DNA of 64,000 bases from Paenibacillus plantiphilus (GTDB lineage: Bacteria; Bacillota; Bacilli; Paenibacillales; Paenibacillaceae): the NCBI RefSeq assembly GCF_927798095.1, contig NZ_CAKMMF010000009.1:1-64000 (forward strand), given 5' to 3'. Position 1 is the stretch's first letter, and the number at the start of each line of letters is the position of its first letter. Shown here piece by piece: positions 35,094 through 44,231 of this stretch. The notes under the pieces were generated by a model. It saw only the letters and a list, made by a program, of their open reading frames with translations. It did no database searches and had not been told where the DNA came from. The position numbers were made by a program, and so were the translations under genes.

Positions 35094-35142
35094 AAAAAAG
35101 GTCGATTATGGTCAGATACGACTATAATCGACCTGCTTTTTG
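35094..35142 (+). terminator. Terminator after the 34700 gene
   Basis: A perfect 11-bp stem AGGTCGATTAT (35099-35109) with ATAATCGACCT (35124-35134), preceded by AAAAAA and followed by GCTTTTTG, so it may act in both directions. The remaining bases to 35322 are AT-rich; I see no clear promoter in them. Confidence 0.8.
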
Positions 35143-35322
35143 TTATCTCATACTACTGTTAGGTCGGAAATTCTGCATTTCAGTACAAAGAAGTTTGAGT
35201 CGTGGCGAGTTGCAAGCCGTCACTTATTTTAAGTCTAGTTTTTTAGTTTAATAGCATGTATACTTTTGTGTATGTAATTACAATTAGTACCATTTAGAGA
35301 AATTAGAGAGGGGTTATTTGAA

Positions 35323-36285
35323 ATGAGTTTGGAATCGGTACAACGGTTGGCTGACCAAATCAGGTCCAATGTAAGCAAAGTTATTGTGGGGAAAGAAGAT
35401 ATTATCGACAAGCTGCTCATTGCAATTATTGCCTCCGGCCATGTCTTGCTTGAAGATGTTCCGGGCACGGGGAAGACGCTTATTGCGAAAGCGCTCTCCA
35501 AATCTTTGGACTGCACATTTAAGCGCATACAATTTACTCCTGATCTACTTCCTTCAGATCTTAGCGGCATTAATTTCTATAACCAAAAGCTCTCGGAATT
35601 CGAATTCCGCCCTGGGCCTCTTTTTGCCAATATTGTACTTGCGGATGAGATCAATCGTGCGACTCCACGTACTCAATCCAGTCTTCTGGAATGTATGGAG
35701 GAGCGTCAGGTGACGATTGATGGGACAACGCACGGTCTGGACAAGCCATTTCTAGTCATCGCCACGCAAAATCCGATCGAACAGCAAGGGACATTCCAAC
35801 TGCCTGAAGCACAGCTTGACCGTTTCTTGTTCAAGATCAAAATGGGATACCCTACCTCAGAGGAGGGGCTTCATATTATGAAGCGCTTCATGTCGGATAA
35901 CCCGCTGGAGCAGCTGGCGCCGGTTGCCAATGCAGCCGATATCGCGGAAGCGCAAAGGGCGTATCTCCAAGTGCTGGTCAACGAAGATATTCTGCGTTAC
36001 ATCATGTCTATTGTAGAGGCAACACGCAATCATACAGATGCTGCACTTGGGGTGAGTCCGAGGGGCAGTCAAGCCTTGCTCCGCGCGTCTCAGGTGTATG
36101 CCGCGCTTCAAGGGCGCGAATATGTTAAACCGGATGATGTGAAAGCAATGGCTGTGCCGGTGCTTGCGCATCGCATCGCCCTTCGCAGCTCACAGCGACT
36201 TCGCCCTGACGCGGCTGAGAATGTTATTGAATCTGTTCTGCGTTCGGTTGTAGTGCCCGCCGACTCCCCTCTAGTGAAATATTAA
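35323..36285 (+). CDS. MoxR-family AAA+ ATPase
   Basis: 320 aa, ATG at 35323. Walker A in EDVPGTGKT (near residue 45-53), Walker B VLADEINRA, sensor motif in ATQNPIEQQGTFQLPEAQLDRF and the C-terminal lid GVSPRGSQALLRASQ are all typical of MoxR. MoxR ATPases act as chaperones for assembly or activation of von Willebrand-type or secreted partners. It leads a three-gene unit with a DUF58 protein and a polytopic protein, the standard MoxR-DUF58 arrangement; gaps are 40 bp and then a 4-bp overlap. Confidence 0.9.
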   Translation: MSLESVQRLADQIRSNVSKVIVGKEDIIDKLLIAIIASGHVLLEDVPGTGKTLIAKALSKSLDCTFKRIQFTPDLLPSDLSGINFYNQKLSEFEFRPGPLFANIVLADEINRATPRTQSSLLECMEERQVTIDGTTHGLDKPFLVIATQNPIEQQGTFQLPEAQLDRFLFKIKMGYPTSEEGLHIMKRFMSDNPLEQLAPVANAADIAEAQRAYLQVLVNEDILRYIMSIVEATRNHTDAALGVSPRGSQALLRASQVYAALQGREYVKPDDVKAMAVPVLAHRIALRSSQRLRPDAAENVIESVLRSVVVPADSPLVKY

Positions 36286-36325
36286 TTCACCAGGATTCTA
36301 ATGAGAGGAGGCAGAGGGAAGCTGT

Positions 36326-37420
36326 ATGAGTATACATTGGTTTATTATTAGCGCGGTTCTCGTTATTATTATTCAGCTTATGATCTTTCGCAGATTCAGT
36401 ACGAGGAATTTCTCGTATGAGCGTTCCTTCAATAAAACGCATTGCTTTGAAGGTGATCGTGTTGAGATGGTCGAACGAATAGCCAATCGCAAGGGGCTGC
36501 CAATTCCTTGGCTGCGCGTGGAATCCCAGCTGGATTCTGGGCTAAAATTTAATAGCAACACGAATTTCGACGTCAGTGACGGGACTCTTTATCAGAACCA
36601 TAAGAGCTTGTTCAGCTTGATGGGCTATAAGCAATTGACGCGCCGCCATAACGTTCTTTGCAGCAAGCGCGGCTGTTATCGTCTGACGAGTGCGGCATTG
36701 ACCTTTGGCGATTTGTTCGGCTTACATAAGAAGTGGATCAGAATCCCTCTATCGGAGGAGCTTATTGTCTACCCAAGTCCTATTGAATTAGCGGAGCTGA
36801 ATTTGCCTTCGAGAAGCTGGCAAGGCAATGTTTCTGTTCGTCGCTGGATTGTGGAGGATCCCTTCTATGTGACAGGTGTTCGTGATTATATGCCTGGCGA
36901 TTCTTTGAAATCGATCAATTGGAGCGCTACCGCGCGTGTTGGCGAGCTGCAGGTTCATCGCAGAGACTACACGGCAGATTATAAGCTGATGATTGTGCTA
37001 AATGTAGAGGATCATGAGCTTGTCCGTACAACCGTCCGAAATCCGGAGCTTATTGAACGTGGTATTCGTTATGCAGCCGCACTCGTACAATTTGCGACAG
37101 AACAGGGCTTGGCTGCGGGTTTTGCCACCAATGGACACAGCTTGGATACACCTAACCAAACCATTGAGGTGGGGATGGAAACGGGCAATGATCATATGTT
37201 TTATATTTATGAGCAAATGGCCAAGCTCGTTATTTCACCCGTGATCAAGTTCGATGCCTTATTGCACCAAATTGCCGAGAGTAATACGGAACGGTATGAT
37301 ATCGTCGTATTGACCGCCTATATGTCTGAGAAAATCGAGTCTGCACTGGACAAGCTGAGAAGCGAAGGGCATGGCGTAGATCTTATATCGATCCCGGAGC
37401 AGGCAGGTGATGCCGCATGA
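36326..37420 (+). CDS. DUF58 (VWA-like) membrane protein
   Basis: 364 aa, ATG at 36326 behind GAGAGGAGG. One N-terminal membrane helix (about 3-20) is followed by a beta-rich region and the DUF58 core GVRDYMPGDSLKSINWSATARVGELQV (about 188-214), then a Rossmann/VWA-like part with LMIVLNVED. MoxR proteins act on such partners. Its TGA overlaps the next ATG (ATGA). Confidence 0.85.
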   Translation: MSIHWFIISAVLVIIIQLMIFRRFSTRNFSYERSFNKTHCFEGDRVEMVERIANRKGLPIPWLRVESQLDSGLKFNSNTNFDVSDGTLYQNHKSLFSLMGYKQLTRRHNVLCSKRGCYRLTSAALTFGDLFGLHKKWIRIPLSEELIVYPSPIELAELNLPSRSWQGNVSVRRWIVEDPFYVTGVRDYMPGDSLKSINWSATARVGELQVHRRDYTADYKLMIVLNVEDHELVRTTVRNPELIERGIRYAAALVQFATEQGLAAGFATNGHSLDTPNQTIEVGMETGNDHMFYIYEQMAKLVISPVIKFDALLHQIAESNTERYDIVVLTAYMSEKIESALDKLRSEGHGVDLISIPEQAGDAA

Positions 37421-38712
37421 CGGAAATCATCCGGAGGAGTCTGCTCGTCCTACTTCGCGGAACGATCGAGTTGGTGCTTTACTTGCCAATTTTTATTTGG
37501 TTTCATGTTCTCCTGCTGCCGGCAGGGTCAGGATGGCTTTGGTTAGCTCCGATGCTCATCGCTTATCCTGCGGGATATTGGTTGAACAGGAAGCTGTCGT
37601 TCCATCACTTTGCAATGGTGCTGCTTTTCAGCATTATTCCAGCGGCTTTGTATGGGATGCTCGTATACGGCTTGTCATACATAGGTATAATGACGATCAT
37701 TGCAACGACGATTGGCATGTACCGGGGACAAATGATGGCTTTGTTCGCATGGTCGGAAAGATTTTTGCCGTGGCAATATGGAGTAGGATTATTTACTTAT
37801 TTCGCTGTTTCATTGCTATTTGGGCATAAGCCGCTGTTCCAGCCATACTTTTTGCCGCTTCTCGTCTTCGGCTTGGTATCGATAGTGTTGACTCTCTATA
37901 CCACTAACAAGAGCTATGTCAATGCAGAATCTTTAACTGGCGAAATGGCTCCGAAAGTGGAGAAGGTTGTTAAGAGACAGAATCGGATGTTCGTTTTGAT
38001 TGTCATCGCAGTCGCTGTCCTCATCGTATTTACCTATCAGCTGCAATGGATATTCACAGAATTGTGGCAAGTGATAGCGGCTTGGTTGAATAGCTGGGAA
38101 TTTGAAAAGTATGAGTCTGGAGAAGCGCTTGTACCTGACATTCCTGTAAGTCCACCTTCAGAGGAAACGGTTTCAAGCGCAAGAGATTACGATATATTTA
38201 ATTACATTATGTATTTTATTTTTATGCTGATCAGAGTTTTGATCATAGGCGGAATACTAGTGTTCATCATCTATATTCGCCATCTGCCGAATCTGATTCG
38301 GTATTTATTGAAATTATGGAAGCAGCTGATTCAGCGTGAGCAGGTGACGGTTGAAGAGGGCTACGTGGATGAAATTGAGGATATCCAGAAGCCTAAGCGA
38401 ATATGGGCATTTCTTTCAGGCCGCAATAAGGAGCATCGATTGAAATGGACAAATTTGCAAGACAATGAATCGCGTATTCGGTTTCTGTACCGTCAGTGGC
38501 TTGCCATTGGCGCGAAGCGAGGTTTTATCTTCAAGCCGCATTTTACTCCGCAGGAGAATGGCGCAGAGCTGATCACGCACTGCAATGAGATTGAAGCGGT
38601 CTGGGCTCACGCTCTGCTGGATCAATACAGCGATGTTCGGTATGGCGAGAAAAAGGCGCAGGAAGATAAGCTTCAACATCTGATCGATACTCAATCAAAA
38701 AACAAACGATAG
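37417..38712 (+). CDS. Polytopic membrane protein of the MoxR-DUF58 operon, DUF4129-like end
   Basis: 431 aa, starting at 37417 within ATGA shared with the DUF58 gene. About six N-terminal membrane helices, a linker, another pair of helices (VLIVFTYQLQWIF; FIFMLIRVLIIGGILVFII) and a cytoplasmic tail with RIRFLYRQWLAIGAKRGFIFKPHFTPQENG. That tail recalls the DUF4129 end of transglutaminase-type partners in such operons, but no transglutaminase triad is present. The function is unknown; context suggests a membrane or envelope complex. Confidence 0.75.
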   Translation: MTEIIRRSLLVLLRGTIELVLYLPIFIWFHVLLLPAGSGWLWLAPMLIAYPAGYWLNRKLSFHHFAMVLLFSIIPAALYGMLVYGLSYIGIMTIIATTIGMYRGQMMALFAWSERFLPWQYGVGLFTYFAVSLLFGHKPLFQPYFLPLLVFGLVSIVLTLYTTNKSYVNAESLTGEMAPKVEKVVKRQNRMFVLIVIAVAVLIVFTYQLQWIFTELWQVIAAWLNSWEFEKYESGEALVPDIPVSPPSEETVSSARDYDIFNYIMYFIFMLIRVLIIGGILVFIIYIRHLPNLIRYLLKLWKQLIQREQVTVEEGYVDEIEDIQKPKRIWAFLSGRNKEHRLKWTNLQDNESRIRFLYRQWLAIGAKRGFIFKPHFTPQENGAELITHCNEIEAVWAHALLDQYSDVRYGEKKAQEDKLQHLIDTQSKNKR

Positions 38713-38784
38713 GAAGCATCATACATATCTATCCAATACAGAGGTCATCCTAAGGAATGCTAAAGACCAATTGGAGGGATAGAT

Positions 38785-39147
38785 ATGGAAAATCAAGGCC
38801 AACCAATCAACAGCCAGCAGCTGTCGTATCAGCAGTTTCAGGAGCAGGTCCAGCAGCAGCAGGAGCTGCAAAGACAGCAGGCTCAGCAAGCGCTTCGCAA
38901 CGTCGGGCTGGACCCGCATTCACAGCAAATAAGCAAGGTAGTCATTGAGCTGCAGAACATATTAAGCGAGCTGCAGCTCACAGAGAACCAGATTCAAATG
39001 CAAATGGATGCTCAGAAGCGACAAATTCAGAGCTTGCAGCAGCGGCTGCAGCAGGCTGTAGCACTTGTTCAGTCTACTTTCGGGGCGAACGCGGCTGCCG
39101 TACAGTCGTCAGCCGGCATTCAGCCGCAAGGACCAATTGTACAATAG
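38785..39147 (+). CDS. Gln-rich coiled-coil protein, 120 aa
   Basis: ATG at 38785 behind TTGGAGGGA. Glutamine makes up a large share of the sequence (SQQLSYQQFQEQVQQQQELQ and IQSLQQRLQQAV). The central part has heptad spacing of Leu/Ile/Val, predicting a coiled coil. The protein is soluble, with no signal. Such small Gln-rich proteins are common in Bacillales and are sometimes spore-associated; no firm family. An imperfect terminator follows. Confidence 0.65.
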   Translation: MENQGQPINSQQLSYQQFQEQVQQQQELQRQQAQQALRNVGLDPHSQQISKVVIELQNILSELQLTENQIQMQMDAQKRQIQSLQQRLQQAVALVQSTFGANAAAVQSSAGIQPQGPIVQ

Positions 39148-39160
39148 TATGGTGGCAATC

Positions 39161-39195
39161 GGGGAGCCGGACAGGGATGTCCGAGTTCCCTTTTT
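39161..39195 (+). terminator. Intrinsic terminator after the Gln-rich gene
   Basis: GGGGAGCCGGAC pairs with GTCCGAGTTCCC (one 2x2 internal mismatch), loop AGGGAT, then TTTTT. Confidence 0.7.
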
Positions 39196-39244
39196 CTATG
39201 AAATGCCTCCGTCCGCCTGTTAGTCAGGTCGTTACTGCATGTGT

Positions 39245-39592
39245 TCACTTTCCTTTTGCCAATGCAAAACCGATCATGACTATGGCTAATCCGACCCAAG
39301 TCCGCCAGGTAGTTATTTCTTTAAAGAAAATATATCCCATAAGGAGTGAAATGAGCATCTCCAGTCCCTTGGATGCGATAAGTACATAAATGAGATTGCC
39401 AATCGCCCGATAACCGAATTTAATGCCATATCCGATACACAGATTAGCTAGCACGAATAGCGGCAGCATGAAGAGCTGGAACTTCAAAGTTGTCCAAAAA
39501 TGCGGGTCAATATGTTTGTTCTGGTAGGAGAACACCAAATTAACGATCAACAGCCCAGTAAGCAGCAGGGATACACTCCACAAATAATACAT
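39245..39592 (-). CDS. Small four-helix DMT/SMR-like membrane transporter
   Basis: 115 aa from the ATG at 39592 (GGAGG, spacer 5); an in-frame ATG at 39628 has no ribosome site. Four hydrophobic helices: YYLWSVSLLLTGLLIVNLVF, LFMLPLFVLANLCIGYGI, LIYVLIASKGLEMLISLLMGYIFF and WVGLAIVMIGFALA. The size and layout are those of the small multidrug resistance branch of the drug/metabolite transporter superfamily, as is the IxxxKxLEM-like third helix. The conserved EmrE-type Glu in helix 1 is not obvious, so the substrate is uncertain. It likely works as a dimer. Confidence 0.7.
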   Translation of the reverse strand: MYYLWSVSLLLTGLLIVNLVFSYQNKHIDPHFWTTLKFQLFMLPLFVLANLCIGYGIKFGYRAIGNLIYVLIASKGLEMLISLLMGYIFFKEITTWRTWVGLAIVMIGFALAKGK

Positions 39593-39747
39593 TTCTACCT
39601 CCAATATCGAATGGCTTGCATCCAGCATTGTTATTTACGAATAAAGTTTCCACTATGCAACTTTTTTATGAATGTGAAACACAATTTCCAATTCAAAACT
39701 GTGCCTAATAAGGATAAACTGGATTAAATTGAGGGGGGAGGAAGTCT

Positions 39748-40311
39748 ATGAGAGTCGGTTTAGTTAGACATTTCAAAGTGATCTGCAAGCCTGACTCCAG
39801 TTGGATGACTTCCGAAGAATTCGATCAATGGGTTGCGGATTACAATTGCTCCGAGATTGTTCCTGAACGAGTTTTTGAGCGGGATAATTGTTGGCAGATT
39901 TGTTTGTCCAGTGATCTCTATCGTGCTAGCAGAACTGCCGAACTCCTCTATCAAGGGCATGTGATTGCGTGCAGTCAATTGCGTGAGATTAGTATGCGCT
40001 CATTCATGCGTGCCAACTGGAAGCTTCCTCATATCATATGGATAATGATGGCGCGGCTGGCGTGGCTGTTCTCGCACAAATCTCAGGAGGAAGGCCGCGT
40101 TGATACGGCGCTTCGAGCAAAGCAAATGGTAGATTTAATCGAGTCCTTTGGGGCAGACAATACGCTGATTGTCAGTCATGGGGCGTTCATGAAGGCATTA
40201 TCCAATGAATTGAAACGAAGAGGCTATAGTGGCAAAAGATTCTTAAAACCGGAGAATGGGAAACTATATACCTTTGAAGCCACGTTCTCTGCCACTCACG
40301 GTAAAAGCTGA
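39748..40311 (+). CDS. Histidine phosphatase (phosphoglycerate mutase-like)
   Basis: 187 aa, ATG at 39748 behind GGGGGAGGAAG. The phosphoenzyme motif is LVRHFKV (R7-H8), with Phe where RHG is usual. The second Arg lies in SSDLYRASRTAELL and the second His in TLIVSHGAFM. The substrate is unknown. The stop codon lies inside a 15-bp perfect hairpin (40297-40342). Confidence 0.82.
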   Translation: MRVGLVRHFKVICKPDSSWMTSEEFDQWVADYNCSEIVPERVFERDNCWQICLSSDLYRASRTAELLYQGHVIACSQLREISMRSFMRANWKLPHIIWIMMARLAWLFSHKSQEEGRVDTALRAKQMVDLIESFGADNTLIVSHGAFMKALSNELKRRGYSGKRFLKPENGKLYTFEATFSATHGKS

Positions 40312-40342
40312 TCGCTGGAGCTGGAGGTCAGCTTTTACCGTG
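40297..40342 (+). terminator. Perfect 15-bp hairpin across the phosphatase stop codon
   Basis: CACGGTAAAAGCTGA (40297-40311) pairs exactly with TCAGCTTTTACCGTG (40328-40342). The TGA in the first arm is the stop codon. No U-run follows, so it may act as a weak terminator or protect the mRNA 3' end. Confidence 0.55.
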
Positions 40343-40457
40343 ATGAAATATGTCGAAATATTCCTTTACAAATAGAAGTGAAATTGATGATAATATAAAT
40401 TATGGAAATGTTATTTTTTAATAGGGAACTAATAATTTACTGAAATGAGGCTCTGAT

Positions 40458-42158
40458 ATGGCGATGATTGGCATAGATTTAGGAACAACGAACAGCTTGG
40501 TTGCTCATTGGACGAGTGAAGGGCCAGTTATTATACCCAACGTGCATGGGGAGCACTTAACACCTTCGGTAATAAGTATCGACGATAATGGTGAAATTCT
40601 TGTCGGACAGATTGCCAAGGAGCGTCTGCTTACTCATCCTGCTGTCACTGTCTCCACCTTCAAGCGATATATGGGAACTGAAAAAATATACCGGATCGGC
40701 CGTCATTCCTTTACCCCGGAGGAGCTGTCATCCTTCGTTGTGAAAGCATTGAAGGCAGATGCGGAAGCTTATCTGGGCACTCCGGTGACGGAGGCGGTTA
40801 TTAGTGTTCCCGCCTACTTCAACGATACCCAGCGCAAAGCGACTAAACGTGCTGCCGAGATTGCCGGATTGAAGGTCGAGCGGCTGATTAGCGAGCCTAC
40901 TGCGGCTGCGATCTCTTACGGACTGCATCAGCAGAAATCGGATACGAAATTTCTTGTCTTCGATTTGGGTGGGGGTACTTTCGACGTGTCGATTTTGGAG
41001 TTTTTCGAGGGCGTTATGGAAGTGAAATCTATCGCGGGCGATAATTATTTGGGCGGGGAGGACTTCACACAGCTATTGGCTACCCATTTCATAGATTCGA
41101 ATGCTATCGATCCATTAACACTGGATTTCAAAGAAAAATCGGCGATTTTCAAGCAGGCTGAGGTGTGCAAACGCGGGATTGGCCGAGATAATGAAGGCAG
41201 GATGACTTTTACAAAGGGGAATAAGTCCTACGAGCTGGTCATGGACCGTGCAGATTTCGAGAAGCTTGCAGGTGCGCTTATTCTTCGTCTGCGTCATCCG
41301 ATCGAGCGGGCGCTGCGGGACGCAGCTTTGTCACCGGATGATCTGGATGCCGTTATTCTTATCGGTGGAGCTACCCGCATGCCGGTTATCAAGTCCATCA
41401 TTAGTAAAATGTTCGGTCGCCTGCCGTATACAGGCATCAATCCTGACGAAGCTGTTGCACTCGGGGCGGCGATCCAGGTTGCGCTCAAGGAACGGAACGA
41501 ATTGCTGCAGGAGGTCGTGCTGACGGATGTATGTCCTTTTACCCTTGGGATATCAACGACGAAGCAGCTCTCGAACGGCAAGTATGATTCTGGTCATTTC
41601 AGTCCGATTATTGAGCGGAATACACCCATTCCAGTCAGTAAAGTTGATAGCTATTGCACGATTTACGACCAGCAGAAGGCAATTAACGTCGTTATCTATC
41701 AAGGTGAAAGCCGCAAGGTAGAAAATAATGTAAAGCTTGGCGAATTGTGTGTTGATGTTGTTCCTGATAAGGCTGAAGCGCAGTCGATAGATGTTAGGTT
41801 CACCTACGATATTAACGGTATTCTTGAAGTAGAGGTTACGACAACCAGCACAGGTCATAAGAAGAAAATAATTATTGAACAAAATCCCGGCAAGCTGACC
41901 GAGCAGGAAATTGAGGATCGACTGAATAAATTAAAGGATATCAAAATTCATCCAAGGGAACGAAGTGAGAACAGGCTGCTTCTGGCAACCGGTGAACGTC
42001 TATATGAAGAGGCTTTAGGTGAGAAAAGAGCGGAGATTGAATATATTCTGCTCCAATTCGAGCGTGTTCTGGCCACTCAGAATGAGAATGATATTAAGAG
42101 AGCTGCCGTTGAACTGAGAAAGCAGCTTGATCATTTTGAGAAATGGCGTGACTATTAA
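40458..42158 (+). CDS. hscC: HscC-type Hsp70 chaperone
   Basis: 566 aa, ATG at 40458, shorter than DnaK (about 610-640) and close to E. coli HscC (556). Nucleotide-binding motifs are intact: GIDLGTTNSLVA, FDLGGGTFDVSI, LIGGATRMP. The substrate domain and a short lid lacking the long acidic DnaK tail follow. The next gene encodes a J-domain protein and the third a DUF1266-like protein, the company kept by hscC in E. coli (djlB, djlC, ybeR, ybeU). It probably works with that J-protein at the membrane rather than as the general DnaK. Confidence 0.88.
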   Translation: MAMIGIDLGTTNSLVAHWTSEGPVIIPNVHGEHLTPSVISIDDNGEILVGQIAKERLLTHPAVTVSTFKRYMGTEKIYRIGRHSFTPEELSSFVVKALKADAEAYLGTPVTEAVISVPAYFNDTQRKATKRAAEIAGLKVERLISEPTAAAISYGLHQQKSDTKFLVFDLGGGTFDVSILEFFEGVMEVKSIAGDNYLGGEDFTQLLATHFIDSNAIDPLTLDFKEKSAIFKQAEVCKRGIGRDNEGRMTFTKGNKSYELVMDRADFEKLAGALILRLRHPIERALRDAALSPDDLDAVILIGGATRMPVIKSIISKMFGRLPYTGINPDEAVALGAAIQVALKERNELLQEVVLTDVCPFTLGISTTKQLSNGKYDSGHFSPIIERNTPIPVSKVDSYCTIYDQQKAINVVIYQGESRKVENNVKLGELCVDVVPDKAEAQSIDVRFTYDINGILEVEVTTTSTGHKKKIIIEQNPGKLTEQEIEDRLNKLKDIKIHPRERSENRLLLATGERLYEEALGEKRAEIEYILLQFERVLATQNENDIKRAAVELRKQLDHFEKWRDY

Positions 42159-42332
42159 TGTGGTTTTGGAAAATCTTCGTGTCGCGTGGATTGCTTAAGG
42201 TATATAAGCTGTCAATTGGATGGCTTAGAATGGATTGCTTAGGAAAGCAGCAGATATATGGGAAAGCATACAAGCTTGCGGCAGCTAATTATTATTGATG
42301 GGGGCGACCGCCGGAGGGTGAAGTGACGATAG

Positions 42333-44213
42333 ATGAGAATTTGGGATATCCTTGGCATTAAACCTACGAATGATATCAATGAAATTAAGAGAGCATATTC
42401 GAAGCTGCTGAAAATCTATCATCCGGAGGATGATGCAGAAGGCTATCAGCGGCTAAGAGAAGCTTATGATCTGGCTATGAAGCTGGCAAAGCGCAATAGC
42501 GGGAATAATCATACTCGAACGCTCAAGGATGCTGAGGAAAGCCAACGCGAAAAGGTGAAACGCGAGCAAGAAAAGCGTGAGGATGAAAAACGCAAGAAAG
42601 AAAAACGCGAGCAAGAGAGACATGATGAAGAAAAGCGTGAGCAAGAGAAACATGAGGCAGTAAAACGCGAGCAAGAAAAGCGAGAGAAAGAAAAGCGAGA
42701 GCAAGAGAAACGAGAGGATGAAAAACGCAAGGAAGAAAAGCGTGAGGAAGAAGATCGCAAGGAAGAAAAGCAAGAGAAACGTAAGGAAGAAGAACACGAG
42801 GAAGATAGAAACGAGACAGAAAACGGTGACGAGAAAAATAAGATTAACGCCGTTAATCAACCTGTTGATGAAAATGAGAGTGACCTTGAAGGCTCCGATG
42901 ACCAATCCCAGCAGGAATGGGAAGCCATTCTGCGTGATACAGAGGTTGAGAGCAGCCCTGAAAATAGTGTGGTGGAAGACGAGATCGAGGCTGAGATTGA
43001 AGTGGAAGTCGAAGAAGAATATAGCATTCCTCACAACCTCCGAAATCAGTTTTATCTGGAATGGGATAACGAGCCTGACCCAGAAAGTCAACTGGAGACA
43101 TTCAAGGAGAAGGTTACAACGATCTATTCCGAATTTCGCAGCCGCATAAATATTGAACAATGGATGGAGCTATTGAATTCCGATATTGTATGGAACGCTT
43201 CCATGAAGCAGCGTGTCTCGGAGACCTTGCTGGATTATCTGGAAGAGCATTATTGGCTGCCGCATGATATATGGGTGCTGTTAAACAACACATTTTATTG
43301 GGTGGAGAATGATGAGGATCGGGATGAAACCTTCTCCCAAGAGTTTCCGAATGCTTATGCCCGTATTTCAGCAAAGCCTTCCAATCTCAATATGAATTAT
43401 GCTGCTCTTCTGCGAGCGGGAGATATTGATTATGATACCTATCTGCGATACCGCGAAGAGGCGTATTTGGCGCTGGCGAATAATGAGCTGCAGCTAGCAG
43501 AACAGTCTTTACAGCAGGCGGAGGCTCTTTTCAGAGACGATGTGGAACTGGTCCTGATGCAGATTGATTGCTATAGGCGCATAGGGGACAAAATACGGAC
43601 GCTTGCATGTTGCAATCATCGCATATCCATCGATCCCAACACTTTAAGTGGCTATTATTCTCGCGCGTTAGCCTTCTATGATAATGATCAGCCGTCTGAA
43701 GCGCTTCGGGACCTCAAATTAATGATTCAGCTCAATCCGAACAATCGGGAGGCGCTCTCTCTATCCGGACAATGCTATGTGAAGCTGGGTGAAATATACC
43801 AAGCGCAGGAAGTTTTCACACGTATTTTGGCCATCAATCAGAATGATTTTATGGCAAACATCGCTTTATTGAAGCTAAAGGCTCAAGAGGTTGAGAAATT
43901 AAGGAGAAGCGGTATGGTAGAAACGGTAAGAGATCTGGATGAAGAGCTTGGAATAATGCCTTTCCGCTGGAATGTCATAGGATCCATGACTTCACTTCTG
44001 TCGCGTGCTTGGTTCTCGTTAATCAGCATACTTGTGCTCTTTGTTCTGTTGTATCATGGCTTTAAAAATATTCCCTCCATGCTGTCAGATCCTATTGCGG
44101 ATTGGTATGTATGGTTATATTTATTCCTACTGTTATTCCTTTCTTTCCGGGTGTATTCTTCGTTGTCGAAGGAAATTCGGCGACACTGGAAAGTGTTTCA
44201 ATACCATAGGTAG
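42333..44213 (+). CDS. Membrane J-domain protein with HPE motif, charged helix and TPRs
   Basis: 626 aa, ATG at 42333. Residues 1-54 are a J-like domain (WDILGIKPTNDINEIKRAYSKLL) whose tripeptide is HPE (H30-P31-E32) rather than HPD, as in DjlB/DjlC-type proteins. Residues about 66-163 are an almost uninterrupted Lys/Arg/Glu repeat (KREQEKRE-like), a likely single alpha-helix. An acidic stretch follows (about 170-240), then TPR-like helices (about 376-510, YYSRALAFYDNDQPSEALRDL) and two C-terminal membrane helices (about 555-577, 590-610). It should recruit HscC to the membrane. Its start is 174 bp after hscC and its stop 18 bp before the next gene. Confidence 0.85.
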   Translation: MRIWDILGIKPTNDINEIKRAYSKLLKIYHPEDDAEGYQRLREAYDLAMKLAKRNSGNNHTRTLKDAEESQREKVKREQEKREDEKRKKEKREQERHDEEKREQEKHEAVKREQEKREKEKREQEKREDEKRKEEKREEEDRKEEKQEKRKEEEHEEDRNETENGDEKNKINAVNQPVDENESDLEGSDDQSQQEWEAILRDTEVESSPENSVVEDEIEAEIEVEVEEEYSIPHNLRNQFYLEWDNEPDPESQLETFKEKVTTIYSEFRSRINIEQWMELLNSDIVWNASMKQRVSETLLDYLEEHYWLPHDIWVLLNNTFYWVENDEDRDETFSQEFPNAYARISAKPSNLNMNYAALLRAGDIDYDTYLRYREEAYLALANNELQLAEQSLQQAEALFRDDVELVLMQIDCYRRIGDKIRTLACCNHRISIDPNTLSGYYSRALAFYDNDQPSEALRDLKLMIQLNPNNREALSLSGQCYVKLGEIYQAQEVFTRILAINQNDFMANIALLKLKAQEVEKLRRSGMVETVRDLDEELGIMPFRWNVIGSMTSLLSRAWFSLISILVLFVLLYHGFKNIPSMLSDPIADWYVWLYLFLLLFLSFRVYSSLSKEIRRHWKVFQYHR

Positions 44214-44231
44214 ACGGCGAGAGGAGGCTGT

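Noticed and set aside
42453-43160. Minus-strand hydrophobic frame of 235 codons resembling a membrane protein
   Set aside because: Phe/Leu-rich translation is simply the complement of the GAA/AAG repeat codons of the J-protein.
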